From Bacteroidota bacterium (lineage in GTDB: Bacteria > Bacteroidota > Bacteroidia > Bacteroidales > Prolixibacteraceae), in assembly GCA_024278975.1 (NCBI GenBank), contig JAJRSD010000017.1:57218-121217 (forward strand): 64,000 nt of DNA, in the 5' to 3' direction. The notes under the pieces are model-generated. The model did not search any database and was not told where the DNA came from. It was given only the letters and a program-made list of their open reading frames with translations. The stretch's first letter is position 1. Every line of letters starts with the position of its first letter. Of the stretch, positions 1 through 10,262 are shown one piece after another. The translations under genes were made by a program, and so were the position numbers.

Positions 1-51
1 CGGTACACACGCTTTCCAGGCGTGCCAGTTAAGCCACTCCTGCACCTCTCC
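1..51 (-). tRNA. tRNA-Ser (anticodon GGA), truncated by the window edge
   Basis: Read on the minus strand, the first 51 bases give the 5' part of a serine tRNA: an acceptor strand starting GGAGAGGTG, a D-arm with the AGTGG...TTAAC pattern, and an anticodon stem-loop CGCCTGGAAAGCG with GGA at bases 15-17. It decodes UCC/UCU. The variable arm, T-arm and 3' acceptor strand lie outside the window. The anticodon loop and the class II serine-type start make the identity fairly secure despite truncation. Confidence 0.85.
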
Positions 52-122
52 AGTATTTTTTACTGGTCTCCTCAAAAAATAAGGGCTGCAAATTAATAAA
101 AAATTGCGAATAAAAAATAAAG

Positions 123-1166
123 CTATTCACTAATTTCCCCTCGCAAACTTTTATTTAGATACATTTTTACATCATCAGTATTTAAACCTTGCCCCAATAA
201 AAACATAAGTTTTGTAATGGCAGCCTCAACAGTCATGTCTTTCCCCGAAATTACTCCTGCTTTTATTAGTTCTATACTTGTTTCGTACTGCCCCATAACT
301 ACTCGTCCTCCTTCGCATTGTGTGATGTTTAACACAATAATATTTTTTTTAATAGCACGTTTTATACAACTAATTAACCATCGTGTGGTAGGAACATTTC
401 CTGAGCCAAATGTCTCTAAAACAACTCCTTTCAGTTCGGGGATATTGAAAATGGAATTAAATACACTTCGACTAATTCCGGGAAACATTTTTAGAATTAC
501 AACATTGTCGTTGAAACTGGTATTTACTTTTAAAATACCCTTATTTTCTGGTTGGTAAATGTTTTTACTACTATATTTAATGTCAACTCCTGCAATTGCG
601 AGTTCGGGATAATTAACAGAATGAAACGCACTAAATAGTTCAGAATCGCTTTTTACCGTTCGATTTCCACGAAACAGCCTGGAGTCGAAATATATACACA
701 CTTCGGGGACTATACTTTTACCGTCTTTTTTTGAAGATGCAATTTCAACCGATGTAATTAGGTTCTCTTTTCCATCGGTTCTGAGCATACCAATTGGCAA
801 TTGCGAGCCTGTTAAAATTATTGGTTTGTCAAGATTTTCGAACATATAACTCAAAGCAGAAGCAGTATAAGCCATTGTATCTGTTCCGTGCAAAATTACA
901 AATCCATCAAACTTATTGTATTGCTTTTTAATCTTGTTGGCAATTTTTATCCAACTTGTCGGGTTCATGTTTGAAGAATCAATAACCGGATTTAATACCT
1001 CTGTTTGAATATTCAAATTGAATTTGTTGAGTTCGGGAACCTCTTCTAAAATTTGCTCGAACCTTACGGGAGTCAGCATTCCGGTTTGTGGATGTTGTAC
1101 CATACCGATTGTGCCTCCTGTATAGATAATAAGAATCGAGGATTTTTTATTTTTTGCTTTAGCCAT
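123..1166 (-). CDS. ansA: Type I L-asparaginase
   Basis: A 347-residue protein that hydrolyses L-asparagine to aspartate and ammonia. The first asparaginase motif YTGGTIG is at residues 15-21, with the nucleophilic Thr at 16, and the second motif HGTDTM is at 93-98. Both are diagnostic of the asparaginase/glutaminase fold. There is no signal peptide: the N-terminus is lysine-rich (MAKAKNKK), which suggests the cytoplasmic type I enzyme. The length is normal for the family. It lies 27 bases downstream of the TatD-type nuclease gene on the same strand, so the two are probably cotranscribed. Specificity for asparagine over glutamine cannot be read from the sequence alone. Confidence 0.93.
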   Translation of the reverse strand: MAKAKNKKSSILIIYTGGTIGMVQHPQTGMLTPVRFEQILEEVPELNKFNLNIQTEVLNPVIDSSNMNPTSWIKIANKIKKQYNKFDGFVILHGTDTMAYTASALSYMFENLDKPIILTGSQLPIGMLRTDGKENLITSVEIASSKKDGKSIVPEVCIYFDSRLFRGNRTVKSDSELFSAFHSVNYPELAIAGVDIKYSSKNIYQPENKGILKVNTSFNDNVVILKMFPGISRSVFNSIFNIPELKGVVLETFGSGNVPTTRWLISCIKRAIKKNIIVLNITQCEGGRVVMGQYETSIELIKAGVISGKDMTVEAAITKLMFLLGQGLNTDDVKMYLNKSLRGEISE

Positions 1167-1193
1167 AAATTACTTCAATAATAGCGCAATTTA

Positions 1194-1958
1194 TTAAATT
1201 CCAAACAGATTGCGTGCATTCAAAGTAGTTATTTCTGATACTTGTTCAACAGGAATTTGATAAACCTCTGCCAACTTTTGGGCAATGTAAACCAAATAGG
1301 AGCTTTCGTTACGTCGTCCGCGCTTTGGAACCGGAGCTAAATACGGTGAGTCGGTTTCTAAAACCAAATGTTTTAAATCTATTTTTTCGATTGTTTCACT
1401 CAGATTACTGTTTTTAAAAGTTAGTACTCCTCCAATTCCGAGTAAAAATCCAAGGTCGATAACTTTTTTTGCCTCAGTATTATCGCCAGTAAAACAATGA
1501 AAAACACCCTTTAACGAACCATCTTGCTCTTCGTTTACAATTTTGTAAACCTCATCAAAGGAGTTTCTTACATGAATAACAATAGGAAACTGATTTGATT
1601 TAGCTAATTTTATTTGATACCTGAATGCATCTTTCTGTTCATCAATAAATGTTCTGTCCCAATACAGATCGATACCAATTTCGCCAATTCCGTAGAATTT
1701 ATGTTTGTCTAACCAATACTCAACTGCCTGCAACTCCTCTTTATAATCGGCAGCTACCGAGGTTGGGTGCAATCCCAATAGTGGATAACATATATGAGGA
1801 TATGAATTACTTAAATCAATCAAACGTTTCATTGAGCCTGAATCGATACCCGGAAGTATGATTTTTTTTACATCGTTATTATATGCATTCTGTATAATTT
1901 CGTCAATATCAGAATTAAATTCGTCGGAATAAATATGTGAGTGCGTATCAATTAGCAT
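1194..1958 (-). CDS. TatD family metal-dependent hydrolase (DNase)
   Basis: A 254-residue TIM-barrel amidohydrolase of the TatD family. Expected metal ligands are visible: HSH at residues 6-8, Glu93 in GIGEIGID, His129 in IVIHVRN, His154 in FHCFTG, and Asp203 in ETDSPYLAPVP. Family members are cytoplasmic 3'-5' exonucleases linked to DNA repair and quality control. The start ATG opens directly into the conserved LIDTHSH strand, so the start is well fixed. It is the first gene of a probable two-gene operon with the asparaginase. The exact substrate is unknown, because Bacteroidota have several TatD/YcfH-like paralogues. Confidence 0.92.
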   Translation of the reverse strand: MLIDTHSHIYSDEFNSDIDEIIQNAYNNDVKKIILPGIDSGSMKRLIDLSNSYPHICYPLLGLHPTSVAADYKEELQAVEYWLDKHKFYGIGEIGIDLYWDRTFIDEQKDAFRYQIKLAKSNQFPIVIHVRNSFDEVYKIVNEEQDGSLKGVFHCFTGDNTEAKKVIDLGFLLGIGGVLTFKNSNLSETIEKIDLKHLVLETDSPYLAPVPKRGRRNESSYLVYIAQKLAEVYQIPVEQVSEITTLNARNLFGI

Positions 1959-2129
1959 ATCGAAAGAGTAATTTCGGCTAATGTATAAAACTGATTTATT
2001 TTGAATTATAATTATACATTATCTAAAAATTAAATCTTCAGTATTAGATTTTTTATTTTTTTTAAAATTAGTATTGAATTATTTCCAAAACCGTTGCAAA
2101 CTGTACTATTTAGATTATAAGTGCTAACT

Positions 2130-2183
2130 AAAAAAGTTCGATTCTGCCCAATTTGATAATCAAATTAAGAAAAATCGAACTTT
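2130..2183 (-). terminator. Rho-independent terminator after gdhA
   Basis: The minus-strand transcript has an 11-bp stem (AAAGTTCGATT at 2173-2183 in RNA sense, paired with 2133-2143), an inner AATTTGAT/ATCAAATT hairpin, and six U residues from 2135 to 2130. The position just past the glutamate dehydrogenase stop codon fits. Confidence 0.6.
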
Positions 2184-2237
2184 ACAATTCGTTAACAACA
2201 AGTATAAAAAACGAAAAATTATCTGGTTTGAGTTGTA

Positions 2238-3572
2238 TTAAACAACTCCCTGTGCAAGCATAGCTTCGGCAACTTTTACAAAGCCACCCACATTTGCGCC
2301 TTTTACGTAATCAACTTTACTTCCACTCAATCCATATTCCACGCAGGTTTCATGAATGTCTTTCATAATTCCTTTTAATCGTGCATCCACCTCTTCGCGA
2401 GGCCAGTTTATTCGCATACTATTTTGCGACATTTCTAACCCTGAAACTGCAACACCACCGGCATTGACTGCTTTGCCCGGTGCATAATCAATATTCTCCG
2501 ACAGGTATTCCATGGCTTCTGTAGTGCATCCCATATTCGAAACTTCTGCTAAAAGTTTACACCCATTTTTTACCAGGTTCTCTGCATCCTCAAGGGTTAC
2601 TTCATTTTCGGTAGCACATGGCATTGCCACATCAACCGGAACTTCCCACGGATGTTTGCCTTCAACAAATTTTGCACCAAATTCTTCGGCGTAAGGTTCT
2701 ACAATATCGTTATTCGTAGCTCGCAGTTCGAGTAAGTAATCAACTTTTTCTCCGGTAATACCATCAGCATCGTAAATATATCCATCGGGGCCAGAAATAG
2801 TAACTACTTTGCCACCCAGCTCATTTATTTTTGTAATAACTCCCCATGCAACATTTCCAAAACCTGAAACGGAAACGATTTGTCCATCAATGGTTTTGTC
2901 GATTCGTTTTAGCATGTGCTCTAAAAAATAAACTGCTCCAAATCCGGTAGCTTCCGGGCGAATTAAACTACCACCCCACGCCAAGCCTTTTCCGGTTAAT
3001 ACTCCGGTAAATTCATTTTTCATCCTTTTATACTGTCCAAACAGATATCCAATTTCGCGACCTCCAACTCCAATGTCGCCAGCCGGAACATCAGTATTTG
3101 GTCCAATGTGTCGATATAATTCAGTCATAAACGATTGACAGAACCGCATGATTTCGCCATCTGTTTTTCCTTTCGGGCTGAAGTCGGAACCTCCTTTTCC
3201 ACCTCCCATTGGTAAAGTTGTAAGGCTATTTTTAAATGTCTGTTCAAATCCTAAAAATTTAAGAATACTTAAAGTTACACTGGCATGAAATCGCAAACCT
3301 CCTTTATACGGGCCGAGTGCCGAATTAAATTCGATACGGTAACCACGGTTGATTTGTACATCGTCGCGGTCGTCGACCCACGGTACACGAAACATAATTA
3401 CACGCTCCGGCTCTACCATCCGTTCCAGAATTTTGGCTTTTTGGTATCGCGGATGTTTTTCGTAATAGCTCCAAACCGATTCTATTACCTCTTCAACAGC
3501 TTGGTGAAATTCATTTTCACCGGGAGTCCTCCGCTCCAGGTTTGCAATAAATTCTTTTATATCTGCTTTCAT
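2238..3572 (-). CDS. gdhA: NADP-type glutamate dehydrogenase
   Basis: Catalyses reversible amination of 2-oxoglutarate to glutamate, the main ammonium-assimilating step in many Bacteroidia. The protein carries the glycine-rich PMGGGKGGSDFSPKGK segment with the catalytic lysine, the PAGDIGVGGREIGYLFGQY segment and a Rossmann domain with SGFGNVAWG. Length from the chosen start is 444 residues, as expected for the hexameric small GDH (E. coli 447). I chose the internal ATG at 3572 (MKADIKEF) over an ATG 27 bases upstream, because a promoter -7 box (3597-3604) overlaps the upstream ATG, so that codon would not be transcribed. A terminator follows, so it is a single-gene unit. Confidence 0.95.
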   Translation of the reverse strand: MKADIKEFIANLERRTPGENEFHQAVEEVIESVWSYYEKHPRYQKAKILERMVEPERVIMFRVPWVDDRDDVQINRGYRIEFNSALGPYKGGLRFHASVTLSILKFLGFEQTFKNSLTTLPMGGGKGGSDFSPKGKTDGEIMRFCQSFMTELYRHIGPNTDVPAGDIGVGGREIGYLFGQYKRMKNEFTGVLTGKGLAWGGSLIRPEATGFGAVYFLEHMLKRIDKTIDGQIVSVSGFGNVAWGVITKINELGGKVVTISGPDGYIYDADGITGEKVDYLLELRATNNDIVEPYAEEFGAKFVEGKHPWEVPVDVAMPCATENEVTLEDAENLVKNGCKLLAEVSNMGCTTEAMEYLSENIDYAPGKAVNAGGVAVSGLEMSQNSMRINWPREEVDARLKGIMKDIHETCVEYGLSGSKVDYVKGANVGGFVKVAEAMLAQGVV

Positions 3573-3596
3573 TACTTTAAGTTTTAAAATGATGGG

Positions 3597-3628
3597 CAAA
3601 GATATATATCTTAGAAAATATAAAACAA
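3597..3628 (-). promoter_or_regulatory. Bacteroidota-type promoter for gdhA
   Basis: On the minus strand there is TTG (3628-3626), a 21-base spacer, and TATCTTTG (3604-3597), an exact match to TAnnTTTG. The predicted transcription start near 3590 leaves a leader of about 18 bases before the ATG at 3572. Confidence 0.6.
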
Positions 3629-3934
3629 GAATTTAGTGAATATTCAGCAAATTTGTAATGCGCTTAAATTCAGAATGTTAGTTTAATAAAAAAGATGTTA
3701 AAAAACAGTCTGTGATAATTGTCAGGATTTTTGAGTTAAAATCATCTCGAATGAACGCTAAGGTGTGACTATAAGTTCAAGAAATAATTTTCTGATATAT
3801 TATAAAATTAAATTGTTATTTCTATCGAAATAGTCACTTTGGAAGATGAGGTGTTTTTCTATCATCTATATTTCTCATTTCCCTACAAATCATTGCAAGT
3901 TGCGCCTCCTTCGAAATGAAATAATAAGCTCATA
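3629..3934. other. Intergenic region between gdhA promoter and groL terminator
   Basis: About 300 bases with no open reading frame of note on either strand and no RNA gene that I recognise. It is AT-rich and holds only the gdhA upstream region on one side and the approach to the groL terminator on the other. Confidence 0.6.
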
Positions 3935-3969
3935 AAAAAAGCTCTTCCCAAAATGAGAAGAGCTTTTTT
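3935..3969 (-). terminator. Rho-independent terminator after groL
   Basis: Perfect 13-bp inverted repeat (AAAAAAGCTCTTC at 3935-3947 and GAAGAGCTTTTTT at 3957-3969) with a 9-base loop. The minus-strand RNA ends in a U-run, and the element begins 26 bases past the groL stop codon. Confidence 0.8.
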
Positions 3970-3994
3970 GTATATTTTTCAGAATAGAATTCTA

Positions 3995-5644
<1,650 letters not shown>

Positions 5645-5738
5645 CTATTATTAAATATTTACTTTAATTTTTTCGATAACCTGTCTTATCATATTTTGTG
5701 CCAAGTGGTTTTTAGTTTTCAATTCGAAAATATTGGGA

Positions 5739-5746
5739 CAAAATTA
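5739..5746 (-). promoter_or_regulatory. Candidate -7 box for groL
   Basis: TAATTTTG on the minus strand matches TAnnTTTG exactly. The expected start near 5732 would give a leader of roughly 95 bases. The best TTG upstream lies 24 bases away, which is longer than usual, so the call is tentative. I saw no CIRCE-like (TTAGCACTC) repeat. Confidence 0.35.
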
Positions 5747-6026
5747 CATTGGTTATATTTTGTTATCACACAAAAGTCAATTCAAACAACTGATATTGTG
5801 CGACTTAATTCTTTTAGTATTTTTTCTGACAGGGTGGCAGTAGTAAAACTATTTATGGTGAACAGTTGAAGTTTTAGAGCAGTTTGCTGTAAGTTATATG
5901 ATTGATTAGACTGGTGAAGTCTACTTTATTCATTTTAATACAGAACAGCAATTATTGTAGAGTCAGAATTGTTAACTCCTCTTTTTACAGTATTTTAATT
6001 TAACGTGCCTCAATCGTAAAAACTAA
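5747..6026. other. Gene-free gap where groES would be expected
   Basis: The stretch between the secG terminator and the groL promoter box has many stops in all frames. It shows no GroES-like reading frame and no recognisable remnant of one. It appears to be plain AT-rich intergenic DNA. Confidence 0.6.
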
Positions 6027-6058
6027 AAAAGCCATTCGAAATTAATCGAATGGCTTTT
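6027..6058 (-). terminator. Rho-independent terminator after secG
   Basis: Perfect 13-bp inverted repeat (AAAAGCCATTCGA at 6027-6039, TCGAATGGCTTTT at 6046-6058) with a 6-base loop and an A-run that becomes the U-tract of the minus-strand RNA. It closes the sigma-54 regulator/lptE/TPR/secG operon. Confidence 0.8.
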
Positions 6059-6076
6059 AAAATATAGTAGTTTATT

Positions 6077-6439
6077 TTACTTGTTACTTTCGTCTGTTGC
6101 AGCCGGATTAATTGGCTGTTCTGCTGGTGCAGTAGTCGGAAAACTTGGAACCTGAGTCGGGTCGATTGCAGTTTCGATTTGCTGCTGAACTTTAGACTGG
6201 TTGGCATCTGCAACGCCGCGCTGAATAAAAGCTGAGCCCAAAACTGATAAAACCAACAACGATGCAGCCAAAACCCATGTTGCTTTTTCGAGGAAATCTG
6301 CAGTTTTACGAACTCCCATTACCTGACCCGATGATTGGAAATTACTTGCCAAACCACCACCTTTTGAATTCTGTACCAAAACAATTAGTACTAAAAGGAT
6401 ACAAACGATAAATATTAAAACTGTTATTAATGCGTACAT
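6077..6439 (-). CDS. secG: Preprotein translocase subunit SecG
   Basis: A 120-residue inner-membrane protein with the SecG layout. Transmembrane helix 1 is at about residues 3-22, followed by the conserved cytoplasmic loop QNSKGGGLASNF and the GVRKTADFLEKATW segment, then helix 2 at about 54-72. The hydrophilic C-terminal tail is rich in Pro, Ala and Gln, as in other Bacteroidota SecG. It supports SecYEG-driven export. It is the last gene of the operon, 10 bases after the TPR protein, and is followed by a strong terminator. Identity is secure from the loop motif. Confidence 0.92.
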   Translation of the reverse strand: MYALITVLIFIVCILLVLIVLVQNSKGGGLASNFQSSGQVMGVRKTADFLEKATWVLAASLLVLSVLGSAFIQRGVADANQSKVQQQIETAIDPTQVPSFPTTAPAEQPINPAATDESNK

Positions 6440-6449
6440 TATATTCTGA

Positions 6450-7049
6450 TTAAATGTTCTTAATTTTTTCTATTTCTTCAATTCGGGTTGCAAAGTAAAC
6501 ACTTTTTTCCGGATATTTCAAACTTAATTTTTTATAAGTCTCCAATGCTTTTTCGTAATTTTTTTGCTGAAAATAAATAGTTGCCAAAGTCTCGGTAACA
6601 ATTCCTTCGTTTTCAGTAGTCGAATTCTCTTCAACCTCTTTTATTTGCGGGGTCGATAGACTTTTATTATCATCAGAATTTTGCCTGATCGCCCCGGGTT
6701 TGGCCGATAAAAACTTATCAATTAACGAGTCTCCTTGTAATGTTTCAATTTTACCATCCAATTTATATGACGGCAAAACACTACTCTCCAGTTCCAGATT
6801 ATGATGTTGTTTATGAAAGTTTGTATTTAGAAACTTATAGAGTAGTTTCCGATCGGTAATTAAAACAGCAACTTTTTTTAAAACCACATTAAAATCGGGC
6901 GACTTAATTTGCTTCAGATTTTTTAAATACAGCAGCCACGCAACCTGAAACGAAGGATGCTCCTCAACCAACAATTTCAAATCGTTAACAGTTTCGTGAT
7001 TAAGCAAAACCGGGTTTGTAAGAAGTTTATTAAATCGTTCTGTTTGCAT
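6450..7049 (-). CDS. Tetratricopeptide-repeat-like protein of the lptE-secG operon
   Basis: A 199-residue soluble protein with no signal peptide. Residues about 145-190 form at least one clear TPR (ETLATIYFQQKNYEKALETY, then LSLKYPEKS). The N-terminal 110 residues are helical, with conserved features such as HPSFQVAWLLYLKNL, and the centre is low-complexity and probably disordered. The function is unknown. It sits between lptE (3 bases) and secG (10 bases), an arrangement that suggests a role in envelope biogenesis or export; that link is inference from context only. Confidence 0.75.
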   Translation of the reverse strand: MQTERFNKLLTNPVLLNHETVNDLKLLVEEHPSFQVAWLLYLKNLKQIKSPDFNVVLKKVAVLITDRKLLYKFLNTNFHKQHHNLELESSVLPSYKLDGKIETLQGDSLIDKFLSAKPGAIRQNSDDNKSLSTPQIKEVEENSTTENEGIVTETLATIYFQQKNYEKALETYKKLSLKYPEKSVYFATRIEEIEKIKNI

Positions 7050-7052
7050 TTT

Positions 7053-7568
7053 CTACCAGTTGGCAATTGTTGCGTTAAAAATATCTTCGTGTAATTTTTT
7101 TACAATATCAGGGACTAAAACACTTTCGATATCATCTAAAGTTAATGCACTGTCGAAATCGTCGAAAGCAGAAAAGCTCTTTTCGAAACTCTGGTCTGGG
7201 TCTTTATTGTTCGTATATTTTAATTTAACCGTAATTGTTAAACGGTTTTGTGCTGCCATGTCGTCTTTTTGAATAGACATTGGGCGTACTTCGTATCCGG
7301 TAATCTGCCCTTCGAATTCTAAATCGCCGCCGTCAGCCAATTCATTAAGAGATGTTTGACGATTTAATTTTATTTTTAAATTTTCGGTAAAAGTCTGACT
7401 TAAATTTGGGTTAATAAGTCGTGCTCGATTTGCAAAATAATAAACCGAAAATGTTTTAATCTCGGGCGAAAGGTTGGCGCCGGTAAACGAATAATTTATT
7501 TTACAGCCTGTTGTAAAAGTCGTCACAAACAGCAGAACTACCGCAAAAACTACAAGTCGTCGCCTCAT
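7053..7568 (-). CDS. lptE: LptE-family LPS assembly lipoprotein
   Basis: An outer-membrane lipoprotein predicted to plug and help LptD in inserting lipopolysaccharide. From the chosen start the protein is 171 residues: a basic N-terminus (MRRRLVVF), a hydrophobic stretch and a lipobox-like FTTGC with Cys22, then a mainly beta domain with the SFTGANLSPEIKTFSVYYF segment typical of the Bacteroidota LptE family. I chose ATG 7568 because an AAAGGA ribosome site lies 7 bases upstream and it begins just after the stop of the preceding regulator gene. Longer in-frame starts (7589, 7661) would overlap that gene and bury the signal peptide. Lipobox quality is moderate. Confidence 0.85.
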   Translation of the reverse strand: MRRRLVVFAVVLLFVTTFTTGCKINYSFTGANLSPEIKTFSVYYFANRARLINPNLSQTFTENLKIKLNRQTSLNELADGGDLEFEGQITGYEVRPMSIQKDDMAAQNRLTITVKLKYTNNKDPDQSFEKSFSAFDDFDSALTLDDIESVLVPDIVKKLHEDIFNATIANW

Positions 7569-7572
7569 AAAA

Positions 7573-8808
7573 CTATCCTTTAATTTCATATTCTTTAATT
7601 TTTCGGTAAAGTGTACGCTCTGAAATCCCCAGCTCCTGAGCAGCATATTTGCGCTTGCCATTATGTTTGTCTAATGCTTTTTTTATAAGTTCAATCTCCT
7701 TGGCTTCAAGCGAGAGCGACTCTTCAACAAATTCTTCGGTGTCCTGAATATTATTTTTGTGTATCGGTTCTATATGAATATTTTTCTGCGCTGAATTTTC
7801 TTCCGGCACAAAACTACCATCTTCCTCGTTGTATAAATTTCTGATAATGTGGGCGTGTTCCCCCGAAACAGAATCACTTTTATTATCCATTATATCGAGA
7901 ACAAGTTTCTTTAAGTCGGTCATGTCGCGTTTCATATCGAACAGAACTTTATATAAAATCTCGCGCTCGGTTGAAAAGGAGCCGTCGTCACCACTTTTAG
8001 CAAAAATAGCAGGTAGGTTTTTCGATACATTTACCGGCAAATAGTTTTGTAAAATATCGGCTGTTACATTTCTATCTTTTTCGATAATCGAAATCTGTTC
8101 AGTTATATTTTTAAGTTGGCGCACATTCCCCGGCCAGCGATAATTCATTAATGAAGTTTGTGCCTGCTCATCTAATCGTACCGAGGGCATTCTGTATTTC
8201 TCGGCGAAATCGCGCGCAAATTTTCTGAATAGAAGATGAATATCTCCGGTACGTTCGCGAAGTGGTAAAATATGTATTGGTACTGTATTTAAACGATAGA
8301 ACAAATCTTCTCTGAACTTCCCGGTTTCAATTGCTTCCGGAATATCGACATTAGAGGCGGCAACAACACGAACATCAGTTTTTATTACCTTCGACGAACC
8401 CACTTTAATAAATTCGCCCGTTTCTAAAACACGCAGTAATCGTACCTGGGTCGTAAGAGGCAACTCTCCAATTTCATCTAAAAAGATAGTCCCTTTATCG
8501 GCCTCCTGAAAATATCCTTTTCTGTCGGCAAGTGCACCGGTGAAAGATCCTTTTTCGTGGCCAAAAAGCTCCGAATCTATTGTCCCCTCAGGAATTGCGC
8601 CACAATTTACCGCAATATATTTTCCGTGTTTACGGCTCGAGAACTGATGTATTATTTGCGGAAATATCTCCTTACCTGTTCCACTCTCTCCCGAAATCAG
8701 AACCGATAAATCGGTTGGAGCAACCTGCACTGCAACTTCAATGGCACGGTTTAGCCCGGTAGAGTTACCTATAATCTCAAACCTCTGTTTTATATTTTGT
8801 ACATTCAT
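7573..8808 (-). CDS. Sigma-54-dependent transcriptional regulator, AAA+ and Fis domains, no receiver
   Basis: A 411-residue bacterial enhancer-binding protein. The AAA+ domain starts almost at once: Walker A GESGTGKE at 40-47, sigma-54 contact loop GSFTGA at 87-92 (Ser in place of the usual Ala), Walker B GTIFLDEIGEL near 110, and the arginine-finger segment FREDLFYRLN. A linker of about 130 residues follows, then a Fis-type helix-turn-helix at the C-terminus (GKRKYAAQELGISERTLYRK). There is no N-terminal receiver, PAS or GAF domain, so activity must be controlled by another route. As first gene of the lptE-TPR-secG operon it may respond to envelope state; its targets are not visible here. 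Confidence 0.93.
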   Translation of the reverse strand: MNVQNIKQRFEIIGNSTGLNRAIEVAVQVAPTDLSVLISGESGTGKEIFPQIIHQFSSRKHGKYIAVNCGAIPEGTIDSELFGHEKGSFTGALADRKGYFQEADKGTIFLDEIGELPLTTQVRLLRVLETGEFIKVGSSKVIKTDVRVVAASNVDIPEAIETGKFREDLFYRLNTVPIHILPLRERTGDIHLLFRKFARDFAEKYRMPSVRLDEQAQTSLMNYRWPGNVRQLKNITEQISIIEKDRNVTADILQNYLPVNVSKNLPAIFAKSGDDGSFSTEREILYKVLFDMKRDMTDLKKLVLDIMDNKSDSVSGEHAHIIRNLYNEEDGSFVPEENSAQKNIHIEPIHKNNIQDTEEFVEESLSLEAKEIELIKKALDKHNGKRKYAAQELGISERTLYRKIKEYEIKG

Positions 8809-9041
8809 AAAAAGCCCCTTCTAACTTCCACAAAAAGGAAGGTTTATAAAAAACTAGTACTATTTAATAGCTGCAAATTTACAATTTTTCTATTTATAGT
8901 TTCATCTAACAATAATATTAACCTTTTTTATTGAAAAGAGTTGATGAATCAGTATTGAGTATTGAGATTTTATTTACTCGAATTCTTTTATGTCTCACTA
9001 CCCACTACTAAAAATCTCACAATCTATTTTATCTTTACAAA

Positions 9042-9794
9042 ATGAATTTTATAGGAATAATACCTGCACGCTACGAATCGACCCGCTTTCCCGGAAAACC
9101 ACTGGCACTAATCGGCAATAAACCAATGATTCAATGGGTTTACGAAAATGTTTCGAACGCATTAAAACATGTTTGGGTGGCAACCGATGACAACCGGATT
9201 TTCAATGCTGTTGAAGCATTTGGAGGAAATGCAATTAAAACACTTTCGACTCACCAAAGTGGAACCGACCGCTGTGCCGAAGCATCACAGAAACTTTCGG
9301 AGAAAATTGATTTTGATGTGGTAATAAATATTCAGGGCGACGAGCCTTTTATTCAACCCGAACAAATTGAGCTCTTAAAATCGTGTTTTAAAAGTGATAC
9401 CGATATTGCAACGCTTATAAAAAAGATTGAAACTCAGGAAGAGCTTTTTAACCCAAACCGGCCAAAAGTTGTAATCGACAATCAACAAAATGCATTATAT
9501 TTCAGTCGCTCGCCAATTCCGTTTTTTCGTGGCGAAGAAGAAAAAAATTGGCACGTTAATACCAGTTACTGGGCACATATTGGGATGTACGCTTACAAAA
9601 GCGAGGTTCTAAAAAAAATTACAAAACTTAAACAAAGCTCGTTGGAACTTACAGAATCGCTAGAACAGTTGCGCTGGTTAGAAAATGGGTTCCGAATAAA
9701 AACTGCCGAAACAGCTCACCAAAGTATTGGAATCGACACACCCGAAGACCTGGAAAATGCTTTGCAACTTTTACGGAATAATTCTGTCTTATAA
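9042..9794 (+). CDS. kdsB: 3-deoxy-manno-octulosonate cytidylyltransferase
   Basis: A 250-residue enzyme that activates Kdo with CTP to CMP-Kdo for lipid A core assembly. The nucleotide-binding start IIPARYESTRFPGKPL (Arg and Lys of the signature) is intact, followed by VATDD, the INIQGDEPFI metal-site segment and the C-terminal LTESLEQLRWLENG motif, all characteristic. The length is the family norm. The start ATG lies close behind a TATCTTTA promoter-like box, so the leader is short. It is the divergent neighbour of the lptE operon, so both sides serve LPS biogenesis. Confidence 0.95.
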   Translation: MNFIGIIPARYESTRFPGKPLALIGNKPMIQWVYENVSNALKHVWVATDDNRIFNAVEAFGGNAIKTLSTHQSGTDRCAEASQKLSEKIDFDVVINIQGDEPFIQPEQIELLKSCFKSDTDIATLIKKIETQEELFNPNRPKVVIDNQQNALYFSRSPIPFFRGEEEKNWHVNTSYWAHIGMYAYKSEVLKKITKLKQSSLELTESLEQLRWLENGFRIKTAETAHQSIGIDTPEDLENALQLLRNNSVL

Positions 9795-9841
9795 AAAAGG
9801 GCACGTTATTTGAGATTAAATGCTCCATAAAACAGAAAGCT

Positions 9842-10186
9842 ATGAAACGAATTATACTTTTAATATTAGTTGTATTTATATCAGTAACTGTTTATGGTCA
9901 ACAAAACAATTCACTTTTTGAAAGTAATCAAAACACTCCCGAATTAAAAATTTATCCAAATCCGTGTAAAGGCGACAAAGTTACAATCGATTTCAATACA
10001 CATCAGATAGTTGAAATTCAACTAACAAATATCACGGGCAAACTGGTTTTTAGCAAGAAATTCAGTTTTGCTGAAAACAAAAAACAGATTCAATTAAACG
10101 ATATTCCGAATGGAATGTACCTGCTAAAAGTAAAATCTGTTAACAATAAAACTGTGGTGAAGAAATTCATCATTTCAAGAGAATAA
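9842..10186 (+). CDS. Small secreted protein consisting mainly of a T9SS type A sorting domain
   Basis: A 114-residue protein with a signal peptide (residues 1-19, ending VTVYGQ). After a linker of about 15 residues comes a complete type IX secretion C-terminal domain: KIYPNPCKGDKVTIDF, a central ITGKLVFSKKF strand, and NGMYLLKVKS...KKFIISRE at the end. No cargo domain precedes the sorting domain. Such a protein would cross the outer membrane through T9SS and could be attached to the surface, but what it does there is unknown. It could also be the 3' remnant of a larger gene; the intact signal peptide argues against that. Confidence 0.8.
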   Translation: MKRIILLILVVFISVTVYGQQNNSLFESNQNTPELKIYPNPCKGDKVTIDFNTHQIVEIQLTNITGKLVFSKKFSFAENKKQIQLNDIPNGMYLLKVKSVNNKTVVKKFIISRE

Positions 10187-10262
10187 ATCTCCTTCTGTTT
10201 TTCATTTTTTGATAGCTCATTTTTTCTTACTTTCGCTCCCTAACTTTTAAAAAAATAAAACA

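Noticed and set aside
6010..6213. Alternative minus-strand frame inside secG and its terminator
   Set aside because: It lies in a shifted frame over the secG 3' end and includes the terminator stem.
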